In this document: piece after piece, positions 1-5,120 of the stretch
Layout of the letters: every line of letters starts with the position of its first letter
Position numbering within the stretch: position 1 is the stretch's first letter
Origin: SG8-30 sp037443885
Lineage (GTDB): Bacteria > Pseudomonadota > Gammaproteobacteria > Steroidobacterales > Steroidobacteraceae
NCBI GenBank assembly: GCA_037443885.1
Contig: JBBINN010000196.1
Span: forward strand, 1 to 5,562
Length of the DNA stretch: 5,562 bases
Direction: 5' to 3'
Made by a program: the position numbers and the translations under genes
The notes under the pieces: model-generated
The model's input: the letters and a program-made list of their open reading frames with translations, nothing else
The model's database searches: none
What the model was told of the DNA's origin: nothing

Positions 1-279
1 CGCTACCTGAGCAGCACGGAGATCGAGCCGGCGCTCAAGGGTGATTACCTGCCTGCGTACGAGAAGATGGACGCTTACCACTACTTCGACCTGTCGGGCC
101 GCTGGCAGGCGACCGAGAAGCTGAGCGTCGTCGCGACGATCGACAACCTGACCAACGAGGATCCGCCGGAAGTCGGCAACGACATCGGCCCCACGTCCTG
201 GAACAGCGGCAACACCTACCCGACGGTGTACGACGCGCTCGGCCGCACGTACTCGCTGGGCCTGACGCTCAAGTTCTAA
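1..279 (+). CDS. TonB-dependent receptor, C-terminal fragment (5' end outside window)
   Basis: The frame is open from the first base to the TAA at 277-279 and gives 92 residues, so this is the C-terminal end of a longer gene. The fragment reads as the last strands of an outer-membrane beta barrel: alternating polar and hydrophobic residues, the segment LSVVATIDNLTNEDPPEVG, and the ending YSLGLTLKF. A final strand with a terminal Phe is the usual beta-barrel assembly signal, and the xxNLTNxxPP pattern before the last strands is typical of TonB-dependent receptors. Such receptors take up siderophores, cobalamin, glycans or other large substrates with TonB/ExbBD energy. The substrate cannot be told, because the plug and TonB box lie outside the window. 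It is separated from the next gene by hairpins and a terminator, so it is probably a transcription unit unrelated to the symporter genes. Confidence 0.88.
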   Translation, partial: RYLSSTEIEPALKGDYLPAYEKMDAYHYFDLSGRWQATEKLSVVATIDNLTNEDPPEVGNDIGPTSWNSGNTYPTVYDALGRTYSLGLTLKF

Positions 280-294
280 GACGACCATCGGACC

Positions 295-324
295 CGCTGC
301 AGTCGCCGCAAGGCGCCTGCAGCG
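295..324 (+). repeat. Stem-loop with GCAA tetraloop after the receptor gene
   Basis: This is an inverted repeat 15 nt after the receptor stop codon. Outer arms CGCTGCAG (295-302) and CTGCAGCG (317-324) are perfectly complementary. After one T/C mismatch (303/316), CGCC (304-307) pairs with GGCG (312-315), enclosing GCAA (308-311), a GNRA-type loop. The total is 12 pairs. No T tract follows, so it is not a canonical intrinsic terminator by itself. It may protect the mRNA 3' end from exonucleases or act with the hairpin beyond the gap. Confidence 0.6.
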
Positions 325-335
325 ACCGAGCCCAA

Positions 336-345
336 NNNNNNNNNN
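336..345. other. Assembly gap (10 N)
   Basis: There are ten consecutive Ns. The real length of missing sequence is unknown, since ten may be a placeholder. The gap lies between two strong hairpins, and the base after it is the first visible base of a terminator stem, so the missing sequence probably includes the outer left arm of that stem. No gene appears to be interrupted. Confidence 0.97.
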
Positions 346-370
346 CGGGCCCGCAAGGGCCCGCCTTTTT
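346..370 (+). terminator. Rho-independent terminator of the receptor gene
   Basis: Left arm CGGGCCC (346-352), loop GCAA (353-356, GNRA type) and right arm GGGCCCG (357-363) make a perfect 7-bp GC stem. It is followed by CC and then TTTTT (366-370) with further pyrimidines. The right arm continues as CC at 364-365, so the stem is probably at least 9 bp, with the matching GG hidden in the N gap. It lies 66 nt downstream of the receptor stop as written and points with that gene. It should insulate the receptor from the symporter promoter. Confidence 0.85.
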
Positions 371-425
371 CTTTCCCGGACGCACGCCCCGGTCGCCGGC
401 TCGGCCGCGGCCCGCCGCGGTCGCG

Positions 426-440
426 CTAGACCAAGGTCGG
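426..440 (+). promoter_or_regulatory. Upstream copy of a 15-bp repeated element (candidate activator site 1)
   Basis: CTAGACCAAGGTCGG occurs here and again, identically, at 466-480. Its core GACC-AA-GGTC (429-438) is a perfect 4-bp dyad, as expected for a dimeric regulator. It lies upstream of the symporter operon and outside any gene. If transcription starts near 517, as the candidate -10 implies, the dyad centres near -84. The regulator is unknown. Acetate-type symporter genes in several gammaproteobacteria are activated by LuxR-type response regulators such as CrbR, which is one candidate class (inference). Confidence 0.55.
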
Positions 441-465
441 TGGCGGGCCGCGCCGGGCCGCGACC

Positions 466-480
466 CTAGACCAAGGTCGG
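466..480 (+). promoter_or_regulatory. Downstream copy of the 15-bp repeated element (candidate activator site 2)
   Basis: This is an exact copy of the element at 426-440, exactly 40 bp further on, about four helical turns, so both copies face the same side of the DNA. The dyad core (469-478) centres near -44 relative to a start at about 517, a common position for an activator contacting RNA polymerase. The spacer contains a near-perfect 10-bp tandem duplication (444-463), which keeps the helical phase. Confidence 0.58.
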
Positions 481-501
481 ACCGTGCCCAGCTCCGGCGA
501 T

Positions 502-510
502 TGGTAGATT
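502..510 (+). promoter_or_regulatory. Candidate extended -10 promoter for the symporter operon
   Basis: TGGTAGATT contains the TGn extension and the hexamer TAGATT (505-510), which matches TATAAT at four of six positions. No good -35 hexamer lies about 17 bp upstream (the bases at 482-487 are CCGTGC). That fits an activator-dependent promoter served by the repeat at 466-480. The predicted start near 517 leaves a leader of about 33 nt before the GTG at 550. This is pattern reading only. Confidence 0.35.
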
Positions 511-534
511 TCCCCCGAACGGACATCGGCCAAC

Positions 535-541
535 AGGGGGG
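535..541 (+). promoter_or_regulatory. Shine-Dalgarno for the symporter small subunit
   Basis: AGGGGGG lies 8 nt upstream of GTG 550, a good spacing. The competing start, ATG 565, has AAGGA at 556-560 only 4 nt upstream, a poorer spacing. This favours GTG 550, although the first conserved family residues come after ATG 565, so either start would give a working protein. Confidence 0.55.
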
Positions 542-549
542 ACACGGTC

Positions 550-807
550 GTGACAAAGGACAAGATGAGCGCCTACTGGAAGGCGAACCTCAGGATCCTG
601 GCCAGCCTGCTGGCCATCTGGTTCGTCGTCTCCTACGGCTTCGGCATCCTGCTGGCGGACTGGCTGGACCAGTTCCGCGTCGCCGGCTTCAAGCTCGGCT
701 TCTTCTTCGCCCAGCAGGGCTCGATCTACGTTTTCGTCGTGCTGATCTTCGTCTACGTGCGGCTGATGAACCGCCTGGACCGCAAGCACGACGTCCACGA
801 AGACTGA
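550..807 (+). CDS. Sodium:solute symporter small subunit, DUF4212 family
   Basis: This 85-aa protein is recognisable as the DUF4212 family (probable solute:sodium symporter small subunit). Hallmarks are YWKANLRI (residues 9-16), the first membrane helix at about 14-36 ending in the FGILLAD region, the FxLGFFFAQQGS stretch (47-58), and a second helix at about 58-72 followed by the basic tail RLMNRLDRKH. It is an inner-membrane protein with two helices and no catalytic motif. In this family it is nearly always encoded directly before an SSSF large subunit, as here, with a 16-nt spacer. It probably assists assembly or activity of the transporter, though its exact role is not established. The start is GTG 550 on Shine-Dalgarno spacing, with ATG 565 (80 aa) as the alternative. 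It resembles the YjcH/DUF485 partner of acetate permease in layout, but the sequence is the DUF4212 type. Confidence 0.9.
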   Translation: MTKDKMSAYWKANLRILASLLAIWFVVSYGFGILLADWLDQFRVAGFKLGFFFAQQGSIYVFVVLIFVYVRLMNRLDRKHDVHED

Positions 808-823
808 CGGGGGAGATCCACGC

Positions 824-2527
824 ATGTCCGTCATGACCTGGACCTACCTGATCGTGGGTCTTTCGTTCGCCCTCTACATCGGCATCGCCATCTGGAGCCG
901 CGTCGGCTCGACCAAGGAGTACTACGTCGCCGGCGGCGGCGTGCACCCCGTGGCGAACGGCATGGCCACCGCCGCCGACTGGATGTCCGCGGCCTCGTTC
1001 ATCTCGATGGCCGGCCTGATCTCCTTCATGGGCCGCGACGGCGCCGTCTACCTGATGGGCTGGACCGGAGGCTACGTGCTGCTGGCGCTGCTGCTCGCGC
1101 CCTACCTGCGCAAGTTCGGCAAGTACACGGTCCCGGACTTCATCGGCGACCGCTACTACTCCGACACGGCCCGGCTCGTGGCGGTGGTCTGCGCGGTGTT
1201 CGTCTCCTTCACCTACGTGGCGGGGCAGATGCGCGGCGTCGGCATCGTGTTCTCGCGCTTCCTCGAGGTGGACATCACCACCGGCGTGGTCGTCGGCATG
1301 GCGATCGTGTTCTTCTACGCGGTGCTCGGCGGCATGAAGGGCATCACCTACACCCAGGTCGCGCAGTACTGCGTACTGATCTTCGCCTACCTCGTGCCGG
1401 CGATCTTCATCTCCCTGCTGATGACCGGGAACGTGATCCCGCAGGTGGGCTTCGCGAGCACCGTCGCGGACGGCAGCTACCTGCTCGACAAGCTCGACGG
1501 ACTCAATACGGAGCTGGGCTTCGCCGCCTACACATCCGGAATAAAGAGAAACATCGACGTATTCTGCATCACGGCGGCGCTGATGGTCGGCACTGCCGGG
1601 CTGCCGCACGTCATCGTGCGCTTCTTCACGGTGCCCAAGGTCAGCGACGCGCGCATCTCGGCGGGCTGGGCGCTGCTGTTCATCGCCCTGCTCTACACCA
1701 CCGCCCCCGCGGTCGCCGCCTTCGCCCGCGCCAACATGATCGAGACGATCAACGGCACGGACGGTCAGGGCGTGCTCTATGAGGAGGCGCCGGACTGGAT
1801 CAGGAACTGGGAGAAGACCGGCCTGATCAAGTGGGAGGACAAGAACGGCGACGGACGGATGTTCTACGCCAAGGACGACCGCAACGAGATGGCCAAGATC
1901 GACAACGACATCATGGTCCTGGCCAACCCGGAGATCGCGAAGCTGCCCGCCTGGGTGATCGCCCTGGTCGCCGCCGGTGGCCTGGCGGCGGCGCTGTCCA
2001 CCGCCGCGGGACTGCTGCTGGTCATCTCCTCGGCCATCTCGCACGACCTGCTGAAGAAGGTGTTGATGCCGAAGATCACCGAGAAGCAGGAGCTGCTGTA
2101 CGCGCGCCTCGCCGCGGCGGGCGCCATCTTCGTGGCCGGCTATCTAGGCATCAACCCGCCGGGCTTCGTGGCGCAGGTGGTGGCCTTCGCCTTCGGCCTC
2201 GCGGCGGCCTCGTTCTTCCCGGCGATCATCCTCGGCATCTTCGACAAGCGGGCGAACATGCAGGGCGCGATCTCCGGGATGATCGTCGGCATCACCTTCA
2301 CCGCCGGGTACATCATCTACTTCAAGTTCGTGAACCCGGCGGCGAACGTGGCCGAGAACTGGCTGTTCGGCGTGTCGCCCGAGGGCATCGGCACCATCGG
2401 CATGGTCCTCAACATCATCGTGACCTACGCGGTGAGCCACATGACCAAGCCGCCGCCGGCGCACATCCAGGAGCTGGTGGATCACATCCGTGTCCCGCGC
2501 GGCGCGGGCGGCGCGACCCACCACTGA
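824..2527 (+). CDS. Sodium:solute symporter large subunit (SSSF family, VC_2705-like)
   Basis: This 567-aa inner-membrane Na+-coupled importer belongs to the solute:sodium symporter family (LeuT fold), and its length is usual for the group. About 13 hydrophobic helices can be drawn, roughly at 6-24, 47-70, 78-95, 117-137, 153-170, 180-201, 247-268, 278-302, 376-403, 427-443, 449-472, 481-501 and 519-540. Family marks include ADWMSAASFISMAGLISF (51-68) and GLAAALSTAAGLLLVISSAI (386-405). The latter holds the Ser-Thr pair (392-393) at the position of the sodium-site residues of vSGLT. A hydrophilic insert at 303-375 carries an EF-hand-like loop, DKNGDGRMFYAK (339-350). The pairing with a DUF4212 gene places it in the VC_2705 subfamily. 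Related transporters carry acetate or other short carboxylates, but its own substrate is not shown. ATG 824 has GGGGGAG at 809-815, 8 nt upstream. A patch of rare codons lies at 1505-1561. Confidence 0.92.
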   Translation: MSVMTWTYLIVGLSFALYIGIAIWSRVGSTKEYYVAGGGVHPVANGMATAADWMSAASFISMAGLISFMGRDGAVYLMGWTGGYVLLALLLAPYLRKFGKYTVPDFIGDRYYSDTARLVAVVCAVFVSFTYVAGQMRGVGIVFSRFLEVDITTGVVVGMAIVFFYAVLGGMKGITYTQVAQYCVLIFAYLVPAIFISLLMTGNVIPQVGFASTVADGSYLLDKLDGLNTELGFAAYTSGIKRNIDVFCITAALMVGTAGLPHVIVRFFTVPKVSDARISAGWALLFIALLYTTAPAVAAFARANMIETINGTDGQGVLYEEAPDWIRNWEKTGLIKWEDKNGDGRMFYAKDDRNEMAKIDNDIMVLANPEIAKLPAWVIALVAAGGLAAALSTAAGLLLVISSAISHDLLKKVLMPKITEKQELLYARLAAAGAIFVAGYLGINPPGFVAQVVAFAFGLAAASFFPAIILGIFDKRANMQGAISGMIVGITFTAGYIIYFKFVNPAANVAENWLFGVSPEGIGTIGMVLNIIVTYAVSHMTKPPPAHIQELVDHIRVPRGAGGATHH

Positions 2528-2529
2528 AG

Positions 2530-2551
2530 CGCCGGGGACTGTCCCCCGGCG
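2530..2551 (+). terminator. First hairpin after the symporter operon
   Basis: CGCCGGGG (2530-2537) pairs perfectly with CCCCGGCG (2544-2551) around ACTGTC. It starts 2 nt after the symporter stop codon. There is no T tract, so it is more likely a 3'-end-stabilising or auxiliary hairpin than a terminator by itself. The next hairpin begins 3 nt later. Confidence 0.55.
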
Positions 2552-2554
2552 ACA

Positions 2555-2584
2555 CGGGGCGGCCACGGGGCCGCCCCGCTCTTG
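2555..2584 (+). terminator. Second hairpin, likely terminator of the symporter operon
   Basis: CGGGGCGGCC (2555-2564) and GGCCGCCCCG (2569-2578) form a perfect 10-bp stem around ACGG. It is followed by CTCTTG, which is only weakly U-rich. Given the very stable stem this probably terminates part or all of the symporter transcript, but readthrough into the next gene, which has the same orientation, is plausible. Confidence 0.65.
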
Positions 2585-2600
2585 CGTGGCGATGGCCTTC

Positions 2601-2631
2601 GTCGGTGACTGTCGCCTATTGACGCACCGAC
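2601..2631. promoter_or_regulatory. Inverted repeat overlapping a TTGACG (-35-like) element
   Basis: GTCGGTG (2601-2607) and CACCGAC (2625-2631) are perfect inverted repeats, with GTC (2611-2613) and GAC (2621-2623) continuing the symmetry inside. TTGACG (2619-2624) matches the sigma-70 -35 consensus at five of six positions, but the best -10 at 17-bp spacing, CATCGT (2642-2647), matches only three of six. It may be an operator for the 2690 gene or an mRNA hairpin. Support is limited. Confidence 0.3.
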
Positions 2632-2689
2632 GCATCATGGACATCGTTTCCGGCATGAAGGCGACCGAAAGTCACGGAAGCATGCAGGA

Positions 2690-4513
2690 ATGTCCGCCTC
2701 TGAAGTCCTGAAAGAGTTCGACTTCTCGCTCGCGCCGTTCGACCTGCTGACGGCGGAGCAGCGCGTCGCGCTCGGGCGGCGCATGGACATCGGTTTCGAG
2801 CCGCTGGGCAGCCGCGTGCTCGAGGCTGGCACCCCCTCGAACTTCCTGTACGTGATCCTCAAAGGCCACGTGGCCGCGCTCGACGCGACCGACGGCGCCG
2901 GCGAGCCCCGCGTGTTCGCGGAATACGGCGCCGGCGACCTGTTCGGCTCGATGGCCTGCCTGGCGGGCCGCTCGCGCCACCGCTACGAGACCCTCGAGGA
3001 CACGCTGCTCTGGACCATCCCGGCCGACGCCTTTCGCGCGGCGGTGGAAGGAAACGGCCGCTTCGCCGCCTATTTCCTGGAGTCCCTGTCGCGCAAGACG
3101 GACCTTGCGGAGTCCTCCGGCACGCCGAGCGACCTCGGCGAGCTGATGCTGACCCGCATAGGAGAAGCCGTGCTCGCCGAGGCGGTCGTGGTCCCGGGCG
3201 CGACGACCGTCGCCGGGGCAACGCGGCGCATGCGCGAGCGGCACGTCGACTGCGTGTTCGTCGACACCGACGGCGGCCTCGGCATCTGCACCCGTACCGA
3301 CCTGCTCGACGCCATCGCCCTCGACGGCCGGCCGCTCGATAGCCCGGTCGGCGAATTCGCGCGCAGGCCGGTCGTCGACTGCGACGCGGATGCGCCGCTC
3401 TTCGAGGCGCTGGTCGCCATGACCCGCCGGCGCATCGAGCGCGTCGCAGTCACACGCCACGGCCAGCTCGTGGGCACGCTCGGCCTCGCCGAGGTGCTGA
3501 GCCACTACTCCAGCCACTCGCACATCGTCGGCCTGCGCGTCGCGCGCGCCGCGACGCGCGAGGAGCTCGCGGAGGCGGCGGCGGGACTGCTGCCGCTGGT
3601 GCGCACGCTGCAGGCCACCGGGGCGAAGATGCGCCACCTGGGCGAGATCGTCAGCGCCCTGAACGGGCGCATCATGACGCGGCTGTACGAGCTGACGTTC
3701 CCCGCCGAGCTGCAGCAGCGCTGCTGCCTGCTGGTGCTCGGCAGCGAGGGCCGCAGCGAGCAGATCCTGCGCACCGACCAGGACAATGCGCTGATCCTCG
3801 GCGAGGGCGTCGCGGAGGCCGACGTCGCCGGGCCCGCGCAGGCACTGAGCGACGGTCTCGCCGCGCTCGGCTACCCGCCCTGCCCCGGCAAGGTGATGGT
3901 CTCGAACCCTGCCTGGCGCGGCAGCGTGCCCGACTGGCGCGAACGCATCGCGCGGCTCAAGCGCAGCGCCGCGGGCGAGGCCCAGCTCGACATGGCGATC
4001 CTCATGGACGCGCAGCCGGTCTGCGGCGACGAGTCGATGTTCGAGCCCCTGCGGGCGGCGCTCTCGGACCTGGGCAGGGACCAGATCTGGCTGCACCACT
4101 TCGTGCGCCCGGCCATCGAGTTCCACACGCCGCTGACGCTGCGCAATCCCTTCGGCCGCGACGGGGCGGTGGACATCAAGCGCGGCGGCATCTTCCCCAC
4201 GGTGCACGGCCTGCGCTCGCTGGCGGCCGAGCACGGCCTCGACTGCACCAACTCCTTCGAGCGCGCGGCCGCGCTCGGCGCGAAGGGGGTGCTCTCCGCC
4301 CAGCTCGCCGCCGACCTGCAGCAGGCGCTCGCCGTGATGCAGCGCCTGCGGCTCGGCCAGCAGCTCGAAGCGCTGCAGAGCGGCGAGGCGGCCGACAACC
4401 GCATTCACCTCGGCCGCCTGCGCCGCCTCGACCGCGACCTGCTGCGCGACGCCCTGCGCGTGGTGAAGGAGTTCCAGGACTTCCTCGGCGCGCACTTCCG
4501 ACACGGCATCTGA
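2690..4513 (+). CDS. cNMP-binding / CBS / DUF294 nucleotidyltransferase signalling protein
   Basis: This 607-aa protein appears soluble and cytoplasmic, with no signal peptide or membrane helix. Domains in order: a cyclic-nucleotide-binding-like fold at about 15-135 (GDLFGSMACLAGRSR at 82-96), two CBS motifs at about 155-275, a DUF294 nucleotidyltransferase domain at about 290-440, and a DUF294 C-terminal helical domain at about 450-605. The NTase signature is clear: GSEGRSEQILRTDQDNALI (351-369), with the metal-binding pair D363 and D365 and a likely third acidic residue, D434, in QLDMAIL. This is the GlnD-like arrangement, so nucleotidyl transfer to a protein or small molecule is expected, though the target is unknown. 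The usual Glu after FG in cAMP-binding domains is Ser87, so ordinary cAMP binding is doubtful. ATG 2690 has GGAAG at 2676-2680, 9 nt upstream. Its neighbours are the symporter pair and a DEDDh exonuclease, an association I recall from other proteobacteria. Confidence 0.88.
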   Translation: MSASEVLKEFDFSLAPFDLLTAEQRVALGRRMDIGFEPLGSRVLEAGTPSNFLYVILKGHVAALDATDGAGEPRVFAEYGAGDLFGSMACLAGRSRHRYETLEDTLLWTIPADAFRAAVEGNGRFAAYFLESLSRKTDLAESSGTPSDLGELMLTRIGEAVLAEAVVVPGATTVAGATRRMRERHVDCVFVDTDGGLGICTRTDLLDAIALDGRPLDSPVGEFARRPVVDCDADAPLFEALVAMTRRRIERVAVTRHGQLVGTLGLAEVLSHYSSHSHIVGLRVARAATREELAEAAAGLLPLVRTLQATGAKMRHLGEIVSALNGRIMTRLYELTFPAELQQRCCLLVLGSEGRSEQILRTDQDNALILGEGVAEADVAGPAQALSDGLAALGYPPCPGKVMVSNPAWRGSVPDWRERIARLKRSAAGEAQLDMAILMDAQPVCGDESMFEPLRAALSDLGRDQIWLHHFVRPAIEFHTPLTLRNPFGRDGAVDIKRGGIFPTVHGLRSLAAEHGLDCTNSFERAAALGAKGVLSAQLAADLQQALAVMQRLRLGQQLEALQSGEAADNRIHLGRLRRLDRDLLRDALRVVKEFQDFLGAHFRHGI

Positions 4514-4514
4514 G

Positions 4515-5120
4515 ATGCTGCGCCGCCTGCTCGATCGCGTCGTGCCCACCGGCCTGCGGGGCTGGCCGCCCGAGGACGTCGAGCTCGTGGCGCTCGACGT
4601 CGAAACCACAGGCCTCGACCCGAAGTGTGCCGAAGTCCTCTCCATCGGCGCCGTGCCGCTGCGCGGCCGCCGCGTGATCCTGAGCGACCGCTTCGAGGCG
4701 GTGCTCAGGCGCGACGGGCCGACTCATGCCGGCTCGGTGCGCATCCACCGCCTGCGCGCCATGGACCTCGACCACGGCCTTCCGCCCGGCGAGGCGCTCG
4801 GGCGGTTCCACGAGTGGCTGGGCAGCCGGCCGGTCCTCGGCTACTGCGTGGACTTCGACCGCACCGTGCTGGACCGCGGCCTGCGCCGGGACGGCATGCC
4901 CGCGCTCGACGTCGCCGCCTACGACCTGCGCAGCCTGCACCGGATGAAGTCCCGGCGCGAGGTCGAGGACCACTCGGGCCTCGCCGATCTCGACGCCATC
5001 CTCGCCGACGCGGGCATTCCGCCGCTGGCGCGCCACACCGCGGTCGGCGACGCCGTCGCGACCGCGTTGGCCTACCTGGCCCTGCGCTACGGCACGGGTC
5101 CGGCTAAGATGCCGCGATGA
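4515..5120 (+). CDS. DEDDh 3'-5' exonuclease (DnaQ / Pol III epsilon-like)
   Basis: This 201-aa protein has all the motifs of an RNase T/DnaQ-type exonuclease. Exo I is LDVETTG with D28 and E30, Exo II is GYCVDFDRTVL with D115, and Exo III is HTAVGDA with H174 and D179, giving the DEDDh set. It should remove nucleotides from 3' ends of DNA or RNA using two metal ions. It is unlikely to be the replicative proofreading subunit: it lacks a recognisable C-terminal polymerase-binding tail, sits in an accessory operon, and has Tyr110-Cys111 where GHN is usual in Exo II. The start, ATG 4515, lies one base after the TGA of the DUF294 gene. No good Shine-Dalgarno is visible, so translation is probably coupled to that gene. 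Its TGA overlaps the next start as ATGA (5117-5120). The function could be nucleic-acid turnover or a role linked to the NTase partner (inference). Confidence 0.88.
   Translation: MLRRLLDRVVPTGLRGWPPEDVELVALDVETTGLDPKCAEVLSIGAVPLRGRRVILSDRFEAVLRRDGPTHAGSVRIHRLRAMDLDHGLPPGEALGRFHEWLGSRPVLGYCVDFDRTVLDRGLRRDGMPALDVAAYDLRSLHRMKSRREVEDHSGLADLDAILADAGIPPLARHTAVGDAVATALAYLALRYGTGPAKMPR

Noticed and set aside
426..480. CRISPR-like repeat-spacer unit
   Set aside because: Only two 15-bp copies exist, the repeats are too short, and the 25-bp spacer contains its own tandem repeat. A regulatory reading fits better.
441..510. Sigma-54 promoter (GG-N10-GC) upstream of the symporter operon
   Set aside because: GG/GC dinucleotides are everywhere in this composition, and no convincing TGGCAC-N5-TTGCA match was found.
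689..2044. Long open frame on the minus strand (451 codons) opposite the symporter genes
   Set aside because: The translation is a low-complexity mix of Arg, Asp, His, Gly and Val with no domain. It lies opposite a clearly recognised symporter, and high GC makes such antisense frames common.
1831..2622. Plus-strand 263-codon open frame overlapping the symporter 3' half
   Set aside because: It is an Arg/Gly/His-rich out-of-frame reading of the symporter gene with no protein-like pattern.
2682..2711. Short reading frame starting at ATG 2682 before the DUF294 gene (possible leader peptide)
   Set aside because: It has only nine codons with no conserved-looking pattern, and the DUF294 start at 2690 has the better-placed GGAAG.
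2672..4645. Long open frame on the minus strand (657 codons) opposite the DUF294 gene
   Set aside because: It has biased composition with no recognisable motifs, and the opposite strand encodes a protein with intact catalytic motifs. It is explained by GC-rich codon usage.
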